Notes under the pieces: model-generated
What the model saw: the letters and a program-made list of their open reading frames with translations, nothing else
Database searches by the model: none
Told to the model about the DNA's origin: nothing
Assembly (NCBI GenBank): GCA_905211955.1
Contig: CAJMCT010000010.1
Coordinates: forward strand, 1 to 16,282
Direction: 5' to 3'
DNA: 16,282 nucleotides
Source: an uncultured Eubacteriales bacterium
GTDB lineage: Bacteria; Bacillota; Clostridia; Christensenellales; Borkfalkiaceae
Translations under genes and position numbers: made by a program
Part shown: positions 1 through 6,621 of the stretch, piece after piece
How the letters are laid out: each line of letters opens with the position of its first letter
Position numbering within the stretch: the first letter of the stretch is position 1

Positions 1-40
1 TTTGCGTAAGCGGACGTTTTGTTTTTGTGTTATAGGTTTT

Positions 41-784
41 TTAGTATTTTTCAGCGTCTTTTTCAAACTTGTCAAAAAGGTTGTACCTTTCGGGGTGAGT
101 AAGCGCCGTAAACATCATTTCTCTAATGTTGGGAACGTCTTTAGAAATGGTTTTAATAACGTTTTTAACGTATTCTCTTTTAGTCTTATCGTTTGCGGGA
201 CAACAACTTTCAAACACAGGTAAGTCTTTGGAGTAGGCTATTATGCTACTTTCTTCTAAAAACATCATAGGGCGGATAACCGTTATATCCGTTCTATCAA
301 GATAGGTTTTTGGCGCAAACGTAGAAAGCCTACCTTCATAAAAAAGTGATAAAAGCATTGTCTCTATAAGGTCGTCTGCATGGTGACCTAACGCCACTTT
401 GTTAAAGCCAAGTTCTTTTGCCTTAGAGTTAAGCGCACCGCGACGCATTTTTGCACAAAGTGCGCAGGGGCTTTGCTCTTTTCTAACGTCAAACACGATA
501 GTTCCTATCTCGGTTGGCTCAATATAGTATTCAACGCCAAGGCTTTTGCAAAAATCTTTAAGCTCTGAAAAATCCTTTTTTTGATTTGCAAAAGAAAGGT
601 CTATCGTTATCGCTATAAGTTCAAACTTTTCGGGCGAGAACTTCTTGTATTCGGCAAGTAGTTTAAGAAGGGTTAAACTGTCTTTTCCGCCAGATAATCC
701 AACGGCAATTTTATCACCGTCTTTTATTAACTTATAGGTGGTTATCGCTTTCCTTAACCCGGAAAGCATTTGTTGTGTAGTCAT
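41..784 (-). CDS. ttcA: TtcA-family tRNA 2-thiocytidine synthetase
   Basis: A 247-residue PP-loop ATPase of the TtcA/TilS group. The family adenylates a tRNA cytidine and replaces its 2-oxygen with sulfur, using a [4Fe-4S] cluster. Visible here: the PP-loop SGGKDS at residues 31-36, the Cys pair CALC at 107-110, GHHADD at 133-138, and a Cys-Cys at 194-195 that can supply the third cluster ligand. These cysteines favour TtcA over TilS. I chose the ATG at 784 because GGAG lies six bases upstream. An in-frame TTG at 796 would put that ribosome site inside the gene. The gene diverges from the 881-4633 operon across about 95 bases. The exact modified tRNA position is inferred from the family. Confidence 0.85.
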   Translation of the reverse strand: MTTQQMLSGLRKAITTYKLIKDGDKIAVGLSGGKDSLTLLKLLAEYKKFSPEKFELIAITIDLSFANQKKDFSELKDFCKSLGVEYYIEPTEIGTIVFDVRKEQSPCALCAKMRRGALNSKAKELGFNKVALGHHADDLIETMLLSLFYEGRLSTFAPKTYLDRTDITVIRPMMFLEESSIIAYSKDLPVFESCCPANDKTKREYVKNVIKTISKDVPNIREMMFTALTHPERYNLFDKFEKDAEKY

Positions 785-817
785 CCTTTTCTCCAACGTA
801 GAGTTTTATTAAATATC

Positions 818-846
818 TTGCAATTTTTATATATTTATATTATACT
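818..846 (+). promoter_or_regulatory. sigma-A-type promoter for the 881-4633 operon
   Basis: TTGCAA (818-823) and TATACT (841-846) are separated by 17 bases. That gives a predicted start near 853 and a leader of about 28 bases before the ATG at 881, with AGGTG as ribosome site (871-875). The match is good but not perfect. No operator is evident. Confidence 0.55.
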
Positions 847-865
847 GTTTTAGTAAAGATTTCAA
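839..865 (-). promoter_or_regulatory. possible promoter for the TtcA gene
   Basis: On the minus strand TTGAAA (865-860) and a perfect TATAAT (844-839) are 15 bases apart, which is short for a sigma-A promoter. The -10 is good but the spacing makes this tentative. It overlaps the plus-strand promoter, so the two divergent units may compete for polymerase. Confidence 0.35.
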
Positions 866-880
866 GCGTTTAGGTGCAAT

Positions 881-1567
881 ATGACCGAATTTATTAGAGA
901 GTTTATAGGAAACGACTATTGGGCAACAGTTATAATGTCTTTAGTTCCACTAATCGAACTTAAAGGCGGAATTGTGTTCGCAAGGGGCACTTCGTCTTTT
1001 GGGTTTTTAAATGCCTTACTTTTAAGTTATGCAGGCTCTACCATCGTGTTTATTCCCATCTATTTTTTACTAAGACCTATTCTTAATCTTTTGAAAAAAA
1101 TCAAGTGGTTTAACGGTTTCGCAAACAAGGTAGAAGGCTACTTTTTGCAAAAAGCCGAAGATACACTTAAAAAGCAACAGGCTAAGTTAAAAGAAGAAAA
1201 CTTAGACTTAACATTAACTGATGAAGAATTAGAAATAAAGAGCAAGAAAAAGCAAACGTTTATAAAGCAACTGGGCGTATTTATTTTCGTGGCGATTCCA
1301 CTCCCTATGACTGGGGTTTGGACGGGGACTGCCATTGCGGTTTTCTTAAATCTTAAGTTTAAGGACGTAATACTTCCAGTTATGCTTGGCAACTTGGTTG
1401 CAGGACTAATAATATCACTCCTTGCAGAACTGCTTATTGCCGTCGCTTCACTTGCAGTTTTAGATTACGTGCTTTACGCACTCTTAGGTTTAGCATTAAT
1501 TTTGCTTGTGATTACTATAATAAAAATGAGTAGAACCAAAACTGACAAGGGCGACAGTGAAAAATGA
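881..1567 (+). CDS. small multidrug export-family (COG2426-like) membrane protein
   Basis: A 228-residue polytopic membrane protein resembling the 'small multi-drug export' family (COG2426, Pfam Sm_multidrug_ex), whose substrate is not well established. Visible: a re-entrant-like first segment with PLIELKGG at 23-30, hydrophobic helices near 41-66, 131-153, 163-186 and 188-214, and the second family motif IPLPMTGVWTG at 139-149. Between the halves lies a strongly charged stretch (about 85-127), likely a cytoplasmic helical hairpin or coiled coil. The two similar P-rich motifs suggest an inverted repeat topology. It is first in an operon, and its stop overlaps the next start by four bases (ATGA), indicating translational coupling. 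The family call is fairly secure; actual drug export is not shown. Confidence 0.75.
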   Translation: MTEFIREFIGNDYWATVIMSLVPLIELKGGIVFARGTSSFGFLNALLLSYAGSTIVFIPIYFLLRPILNLLKKIKWFNGFANKVEGYFLQKAEDTLKKQQAKLKEENLDLTLTDEELEIKSKKKQTFIKQLGVFIFVAIPLPMTGVWTGTAIAVFLNLKFKDVILPVMLGNLVAGLIISLLAELLIAVASLAVLDYVLYALLGLALILLVITIIKMSRTKTDKGDSEK

Positions 1568-2376
1568 GATTTTTTAGTTTTCTATTTAGAAAAAAACCAA
1601 AAGAAATAAAGTTAGGGCTAGCGCTTGGCTCTGGTGGGGCGAAAGGCTTTGCCGAACTTGGTGCTCTAAAAGCCTTTGAAGAAAACGGTATAGAGTTTAA
1701 CGTCGTTGCGGGAACTAGTATTGGAAGTATCGTCGGTGCATTTTATGCTAACGGTTATACTTCCACCGATATTTCCGAACTCTTAAAAAGGGTAAACTTT
1801 GGAGACATTAAAACCATGTTTATGCTAAACATGGATACTTCTGGGCTATTCGGGGTTATCGATAAAGCGATAGGCTCTGTTAATATTGAAGAATTGAAAA
1901 AGCCCTTCCGCGCGATTGCTACCGAGATTGAAAGTGGCGACGCAAAGGTTTTCGATAGCGGAAACGTGGCGCTAGCGCTTTGCGCTTCTTCAAGTTATCC
2001 ACCCTTTTTTAAGCCTGTGGTAATAGGAAACGAAAGATACGTAGACGGTGCGTTTTCTAACTCTATCCCCGCTGACGTCGTTAGGGGCTTGGGTGCCGAT
2101 TACGTAGTGGGAATAGACCTATCTACGCACGACACAAAACCGTCTTTGTTATCTAGAATTTTTCCAACCTATGAAGGTAAGGTTAAAGAGCCGTGGAAGA
2201 TTGGCTACGATAATAGCGACGTTATGATTCATCCAAACCTTAGCGAGTATACGGCAACTTCTTTTTCACAAGCCGAAGCCATTTACGACTTAGGTTATCA
2301 GGCAACAATAGAACTTATTCCGAAAATTAAAGAAGATATAGAAAAGTTAAAAAAGAACGGAAGAAAAATTAAATAG
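1564..2376 (+). CDS. patatin-like phospholipase (RssA-like)
   Basis: A 270-residue patatin-fold serine hydrolase of the bacterial RssA/YlbK type, expected to cleave acyl esters of phospholipids or lysolipids. The Gly-rich oxyanion loop GSGGAKG is at 22-28. The nucleophile elbow GTSIG is at 50-54 with Ser52 as nucleophile. The partner Asp161 sits in VDGA. So the Ser-Asp dyad is complete. No signal peptide is seen; the N-terminus is short, basic and aromatic and could sit at the membrane. The start overlaps the previous stop by four bases. The next gene begins inside this gene's stop codon, so the three are co-translated. Downstream in the operon is a glycerol phosphate dehydrogenase-type enzyme, which makes a joint role in lipid turnover plausible but unproven. 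Confidence 0.85.
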   Translation: MRFFSFLFRKKPKEIKLGLALGSGGAKGFAELGALKAFEENGIEFNVVAGTSIGSIVGAFYANGYTSTDISELLKRVNFGDIKTMFMLNMDTSGLFGVIDKAIGSVNIEELKKPFRAIATEIESGDAKVFDSGNVALALCASSSYPPFFKPVVIGNERYVDGAFSNSIPADVVRGLGADYVVGIDLSTHDTKPSLLSRIFPTYEGKVKEPWKIGYDNSDVMIHPNLSEYTATSFSQAEAIYDLGYQATIELIPKIKEDIEKLKKNGRKIK

Positions 2377-3362
2377 TGGTTTGTTTTTACAAAAGATTAA
2401 AAACCGTAATAGTTGCAGTATTAATGTTTTTAATAACACTTTGTTGCGGTTGTGATGACAACAACTTAATAATTAAAGACAAGTTCCCGACTCTTTCAGA
2501 ATCGGGACTTTCGGTTATTTTTATGGACGTCGGACAAGGCGACTGCACGATAATTAAACTTCCCGACGGCAAAATCATGATGATCGATACGGGCGACGTT
2601 ATAGGCGGGGCAGGTGACTATATATTGCAAACCCTAAGTTCTAATAACGTTAGTAAAATCGATTATTTAGTGCTTACCCACACCGACTTAGACCATATCG
2701 GAAACACCGTTTCTGTTTTAGATAAAGTGGACTTAGGAAAAGCATATTTGCCATACTTATTAGATACAACGCTTTTTCCGTATTACGAAAACGCACTTAA
2801 AACCATAAACGAAAAAGTCCAAAAGACCTACTATTCGGAGATGGGTAGAAGAATATATAGCGAAGACTTTAACTTGTACTTTTTAATGCCTTTACCTAAA
2901 GATAAAATGGGGCAATACGACGAGCTAAATTACGGTGATGGTACTGCCGATCAAATAAACGCAGTTTCCGCAGTAATTTATTTAGAGTATAAGGGCGTAA
3001 AGTTTATCTTTTCGGGCGATACCACTTACGAAGTGGAAAACCTTATAGTAGAATATAATGAGTCGGGCTTTTATGGTATGGACGACGTCGATATAGTAAA
3101 CGTGGACTTTCTAAAAGTTTCCCACCACGGTGGTAGTGAAGAAATAAACGAGAAGTTCTACGAAGCGCTTTGCCCTAAAAACGCGGTTATATCGGTAGGC
3201 GCGTTAAATAATTATAATCACCCGTCTACGTATACGCTTATGGCGTTAGAAGGTGTAAATCCCAATATAAACATTTTAAGAACTGACGTGGACGGAACAG
3301 TTTCCGTTTACGTAGATAATAACGGCAAGGTAGAAGTCTTAACCGAAAAACAAACGGCTTAA
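2376..3362 (+). CDS. ComEC-like metallo-beta-lactamase-fold hydrolase, probable lipoprotein
   Basis: A 328-residue protein carrying only the metallo-beta-lactamase domain found at the C-terminus of ComEC/Rec2, without the channel part. After a basic N-terminus and a hydrophobic stretch (about 11-22) comes a Cys cluster (C23, C24, C26) followed by Asp. This resembles a lipoprotein signal, although the lipobox is not canonical. The catalytic signature is clear: DVGQGD at 51-56, HTDLDH at 102-107, SGDTT at 213-217 and SHHGG at 249-253, then the ComEC-typical ending with NHPS at 281-284 and TDVDG at 303-307. Such domains bind two metal ions and may cut nucleic acid or phosphodiesters. The GTG start is chosen because it overlaps the previous stop by one base and keeps the signal sequence. 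The substrate is unknown. Confidence 0.8.
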   Translation: MVCFYKRLKTVIVAVLMFLITLCCGCDDNNLIIKDKFPTLSESGLSVIFMDVGQGDCTIIKLPDGKIMMIDTGDVIGGAGDYILQTLSSNNVSKIDYLVLTHTDLDHIGNTVSVLDKVDLGKAYLPYLLDTTLFPYYENALKTINEKVQKTYYSEMGRRIYSEDFNLYFLMPLPKDKMGQYDELNYGDGTADQINAVSAVIYLEYKGVKFIFSGDTTYEVENLIVEYNESGFYGMDDVDIVNVDFLKVSHHGGSEEINEKFYEALCPKNAVISVGALNNYNHPSTYTLMALEGVNPNINILRTDVDGTVSVYVDNNGKVEVLTEKQTA

Positions 3363-3382
3363 AGGAAGAATAAGGAATAATT

Positions 3383-4633
3383 ATGATTGATTTACAAAAA
3401 TTGAGAGAAGAATTTAAGGGCTGCGAGTGCGGAGTAAAGCACGAACTTACTATTCGTGACGTTGCGCTAGGCAGTGGCATCACTTGTAAAACGGGCGAAA
3501 TTTTATTTAAGAACGGCTTTAAGAAAAGGCTATTACTAGTTGCCGATAAAAATACCCTTTCGGCTTCTGAAGGCATAATTAACGCGCTAAAAGATTTTGA
3601 CTTGACCCTTAAAATTTACGATAACTTGCGCGAAGCGTCTATGAACGAAGTCAAGGTTATTAAAGGTTTGCTTGCAGACGTAGACGGGGTTATTGCGGTA
3701 GGAACAGGCTCTATACACGATATTTGTAGAAAGGCTTGTGCCGAAGAAGATAAAATGCTATGCCTATTTGCAACCGCGCCGTCTATGGACGGTTTTGCAT
3801 CTTATTCTTCGCCTTTAACGGACGGCAACTTTAAGATTACCTATCCTGCAAAATCCCCCGAAGTTATTATTGCCGATACGAAAATTCTTGCTAAATCTCC
3901 CACCGAGTTAAAGTCGGCAGGGTTTGGCGATATGGTCGGCAAATACGTTGGGCTTATCGATTGGCAAGTATCTCATCTTTTAACGGGCGAGTATTATTGC
4001 GAAAAGGTGGCTAACTTAACTAGAAGTGCTACTGATAAGATTATGGCGCTTTGCGACAGAATAACTTTAGACGACGAAGAGAGCGCCGGTGCGGTGTTTG
4101 AAGCCTTGCTTTTAACGGGGATAGGTATGAGTTTTACAAAAACTTCTCGCCCCGCATCGGGAACTGAACATATACTTTCACATTTTTGGGAATGCAAAAA
4201 ATTGTTAGAAGGCAAACTTTCAGATTTTCACGGCAAAAAGGTTGGCGTTGCAACCTTGCTTATTATGAAAGAGTATGCAAAGTTGTTAAAGTTGGAAAAA
4301 GTTAAAGCCAAAAAAGAAGTTAACGATTGGCAAGATATATATGATAATTATGGAGACTTAAAAGAAGAAGTTATCAAACTTAACACCCCCGATACGATAA
4401 CCGACGATATCGACCCTAAAAAGATAGAAGAAAATTGGGATAAGATAAGAGAGATTATCGCAAGCGTTCCAAGTGAAGAAGAAATTCGTTCGGCAATGCT
4501 AAAAGCAGGTTGCGCAACGGAAAATACCGAGATAGCGGTTTCTAACGAACTTAAAGAACAAGGCTTAAAATATCACCCCTATATGAGAAGAAGATTGTCA
4601 TTATATAGACTTAAAAATATGATAGAAATGTAA
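3383..4633 (+). CDS. sn-glycerol-1-phosphate dehydrogenase-type enzyme (AraM/EgsA-like)
   Basis: A 416-residue member of the iron-type alcohol dehydrogenase fold, closest by motif to bacterial sn-glycerol-1-phosphate dehydrogenases (AraM/EgsA group). These reduce dihydroxyacetone phosphate to glycerol-1-phosphate with NAD(P)H. Visible: the N-terminal CECG...H pattern (14-20) seen in clostridial relatives, nucleotide-binding GTGSIHD at 107-113, TAPSMDGFAS at 131-140, and the three expected metal ligands Asp183 (GFGDMVGK), His263 (TEHILSHFWE) and His283 (DFHGKKVG). The enzyme therefore looks intact. Ribosome site: AAGGAA upstream of the ATG. It is the last gene of the operon and a terminator follows six bases after its stop. 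No PcrB-type prenyltransferase is in the window, so the fate of any glycerol-1-phosphate is unknown. Confidence 0.8.
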   Translation: MIDLQKLREEFKGCECGVKHELTIRDVALGSGITCKTGEILFKNGFKKRLLLVADKNTLSASEGIINALKDFDLTLKIYDNLREASMNEVKVIKGLLADVDGVIAVGTGSIHDICRKACAEEDKMLCLFATAPSMDGFASYSSPLTDGNFKITYPAKSPEVIIADTKILAKSPTELKSAGFGDMVGKYVGLIDWQVSHLLTGEYYCEKVANLTRSATDKIMALCDRITLDDEESAGAVFEALLLTGIGMSFTKTSRPASGTEHILSHFWECKKLLEGKLSDFHGKKVGVATLLIMKEYAKLLKLEKVKAKKEVNDWQDIYDNYGDLKEEVIKLNTPDTITDDIDPKKIEENWDKIREIIASVPSEEEIRSAMLKAGCATENTEIAVSNELKEQGLKYHPYMRRRLSLYRLKNMIEM

Positions 4634-4638
4634 AATAA

Positions 4639-4667
4639 CCCCCGATATCCCATCGGGGGTTTTATTT
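4639..4667 (+). terminator. intrinsic terminator of the 881-4633 operon
   Basis: CCCCCGAT (4639-4646) and ATCGGGGG (4652-4659) form a perfect 8-bp stem with a 5-base loop. TTTTATTT follows. It starts just after the stop codon at 4631-4633. Confidence 0.9.
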
Positions 4668-4702
4668 AGCACAATGCGTGTAAAATAGCGCGGGTAAAAA
4701 AT

Positions 4703-4759
4703 GAAAAAAATTTAAGAAATTTTTCAAATATGACTGAAACTGTCATTTATTGATATTAC
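4703..4759 (+). promoter_or_regulatory. candidate promoter/operator of the small protein-MoxR-VWA cassette
   Basis: Two inverted repeats lie between the terminator and the first gene. One is AT-rich: GAAAAAAATTT (4703-4713) facing AAATTTTTC (4717-4725). The other is ATGAC (4730-4734) facing GTCAT (4742-4746). A weak promoter reading uses ATGACT (4730-4735) as -35 and the extended -10 TG-A-TATTAC (4751-4759), 18 bases apart. The second repeat would then overlap the -35, as an operator might. The individual matches are weak. The strong AGGAGG at 4781-4786 marks the start of the first gene. Confidence 0.3.
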
Positions 4760-4793
4760 AATTTAGTTGTAGATTTAATTAGGAGGTAGTTAT

Positions 4794-5168
4794 ATGTTGA
4801 AAGATGCTTATTTAGAAGTTGAAAAGAGAGTTTATCAAGTGGCGAAACAAATGGGAGCAAGTATTACAAACTCTTATCATTGTTTTGGTAAGGAAAAATA
4901 CCCAGATGCGATATCACTTTATTTTGAACTTAGATTTTGTGAAGTTAAGAGAAAAATTAGAATATCTGACCACGTTGAGCAGCACAAAAACGAGCCTGGG
5001 CAAAAAGACGTTAAAAGTATGACTATTTATAAAAAGATTAAACTTGACGCAGTGGAAAGGTTTGTAAGAAATAGAATTAACGAAATGAAAAAAGCGACTA
5101 TTTCTATTGCATTTAAAAAAATCGAAAAGCAAGCGCGAAATTATCCCACCTTGCCTTCGATTGCGTAA
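4794..5168 (+). CDS. hypothetical small protein 1 of the MoxR-VWA cassette
   Basis: A 124-residue, mainly basic soluble protein that I do not recognise. It has no signal peptide or membrane segment. The gene is real on translational grounds: a perfect AGGAGG lies seven bases before the ATG, and the frame fills the space up to the next gene. The first 20 residues look helical. A middle strand-like stretch (about 36-57) leads into RISDH at 56-60, and a basic helical C-terminal half (about 76-112) follows. The RISDH stretch faintly recalls small phage- or plasmid-borne proteins, but I cannot name a family. It is first of four genes, about 43 bases before the next, so it is probably co-transcribed with the ATPase and VWA genes and might be a substrate, adaptor or regulator of them. 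Confidence 0.75.
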   Translation: MLKDAYLEVEKRVYQVAKQMGASITNSYHCFGKEKYPDAISLYFELRFCEVKRKIRISDHVEQHKNEPGQKDVKSMTIYKKIKLDAVERFVRNRINEMKKATISIAFKKIEKQARNYPTLPSIA

Positions 5169-5211
5169 ATATTAAAAAATCAAAATATAGTGAATTATAA
5201 GGAGAAAACAG

Positions 5212-5481
5212 GTGAAACAAGACTTTTATTGGGAAAGTGATAGAGAATATTTTAAGGTTCCTTATTCTGTAATTAGAGAAAAAGCAGCCGCTATTTGTAA
5301 ACAATATGGTTTTGTAAGTGACGTTGACGACATTCTCGAAAGCGGCATGAGTGAACTTTTTGACGCAAATGGCAACTTATTAGAAGATTACGCTAAATAT
5401 AAACTTGAAAAAGGAAAAGAATTAGGCATGTTTGGAGATATTGTTTCTGAATCTACGTGGGCAAATCATTTAGGAGATTAA
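5212..5481 (+). CDS. hypothetical small acidic protein 2 of the MoxR-VWA cassette
   Basis: An 89-residue acidic soluble protein with no recognised domain. The GTG start is supported by AAGGAG seven bases upstream (5199-5204). No ATG-initiated alternative keeps the conserved-looking N-terminus (FYWESDREYF at 5-14). The centre (about 18-50) appears helical and ends in an acidic stretch; the C-terminus is short and polar. It follows small protein 1 by 43 bases and precedes the ATPase gene by 42 bases on the same strand. Its charge is opposite to that of protein 1, so the two could interact; this is only inference. Confidence 0.7.
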   Translation: MKQDFYWESDREYFKVPYSVIREKAAAICKQYGFVSDVDDILESGMSELFDANGNLLEDYAKYKLEKGKELGMFGDIVSESTWANHLGD

Positions 5482-5523
5482 ACTATACAATCAAATGCTT
5501 TTGATATTAAGTAAGGTAAAAAG

Positions 5524-6621
5524 ATGACTAAGTATATAAAAAAAGAGATGACAATTGAAGAAATAACAAAAACTTTGTCATGCGCATACGTAAGATTGAT
5601 AGAAAAAGGGTGTGCATTGAAGATTTTTCCGTCCGTAATGTTATGGGGCGCACCTGGTGTTGGTAAATCGCAAGGAGTTAGGCAAATAGCCAAAGAAATA
5701 GAAAGAAAAACGGGCAAGAGAGTAATAGTGACTGACGTTCGCTTGTTGCTTTTTAATCCGGTAGATTTAAGGGGTATTCCAACTGCAAATGCGGAAAGAA
5801 CGTTAGCGGTATGGCTTAAACCACAAATTTTTCAAATGGACGAAAGCGATAATGTTGTAAACATTTTGTTTTTGGACGAAATTTCGGCGGCACCGCCTTC
5901 TGTACAGGCAGCGGCATATCAAATAACACTTGATAGAGTTATAGGAGAACACAAGTTGCCAGAGAACTGTATAGTAATTGCTGCAGGCAATAGAGTTATT
6001 GATAAGTCGGTTGCATATAAGATGCCAAAGGCTCTTGCTAATAGACTGTTGCATTTAGACGCTTGCGTAGACGGTTCGGCTTGGCAACGTTGGGCGGCTA
6101 AAAGTGGGATAAATCATATAGTGACTGGATTTTTAGCCCATAATCCTACTTGTTTAGTCGAAGAAGAAAGTGATGGTGAATCTAATGCTTTTCCAACGCC
6201 ACGTTCTTGGGAAATGGTAAGCAATATCTTAAATACTATGGACAACGATTTGACACAAGCATATCCATTAATTTGTGGATGCGTTGGGAATTATGTTGCC
6301 GACGAGTTAATCCTATGGGCTGAAGTGTTTAATAAAATTGCTTCGCCTGAAGAAATTTGTTCGGGCAAGAGCATTGGTGTGCCTTTAAGATTAGAAGCAA
6401 TTTACGCGTGTGTATCTTCACTTGTGGAATATCTAAAATATAATCATACAATCGAGCAAGTTAGTAATGCAATAAATTACGTGTCAAAGATTTCGCAAAG
6501 AGAATTTAGGCAAAACTTTTTTTCTTACGTTTACCAAATGAGAGAAGTTAGAAAGGTTGCGGCAAAAAATAGCATTTTCGCCGATTGGCTTAACAAGAAC
6601 GGACTTTATGAAGATGACTGA
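5524..6621 (+). CDS. MoxR-type AAA+ ATPase
   Basis: A 365-residue AAA+ ATPase of the MoxR/AAA_5 group, which remodels partner proteins and typically works with a VWA-domain protein encoded next door, as here. Walker A GAPGVGKS is at 42-49, with DLRGIP at 81-86 in the typical loop. Walker B ILFLDE is at 114-119 and the sensor 1 region AAGN at 153-156. The arginine-finger region ALANR is at 170-174, and sensor 2 lies in PTPRSWE at 224-230. All catalytic parts are present, so it should hydrolyse ATP. The ATG follows a modest AAGG ribosome site. The gene overlaps the VWA gene at its 3' end, implying matched synthesis. The client protein and biological process are unknown. Confidence 0.88.
   Translation: MTKYIKKEMTIEEITKTLSCAYVRLIEKGCALKIFPSVMLWGAPGVGKSQGVRQIAKEIERKTGKRVIVTDVRLLLFNPVDLRGIPTANAERTLAVWLKPQIFQMDESDNVVNILFLDEISAAPPSVQAAAYQITLDRVIGEHKLPENCIVIAAGNRVIDKSVAYKMPKALANRLLHLDACVDGSAWQRWAAKSGINHIVTGFLAHNPTCLVEEESDGESNAFPTPRSWEMVSNILNTMDNDLTQAYPLICGCVGNYVADELILWAEVFNKIASPEEICSGKSIGVPLRLEAIYACVSSLVEYLKYNHTIEQVSNAINYVSKISQREFRQNFFSYVYQMREVRKVAAKNSIFADWLNKNGLYEDD

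Noticed and set aside
1..40. GCGGACG followed by T-rich DNA at the left edge as a terminator arm
   Set aside because: Only one possible arm is inside the window, so pairing cannot be seen.
785..796. TTG start for the TtcA gene at 796
   Set aside because: It would place the GGAG ribosome site inside the gene; ATG 784 is better spaced.
2491..2505. Resemblance of AAGTTCCCGACTC in the hydrolase gene to part of the AbrB hairpin
   Set aside because: It is short, lies in a well-explained coding frame, and lacks the pairing arms; chance similarity.
6557..6613. TTG start for the VWA gene at 6557
   Set aside because: It would overlap the ATPase gene by 65 bases without a ribosome site; ATG 6614 or 6608 fits better.
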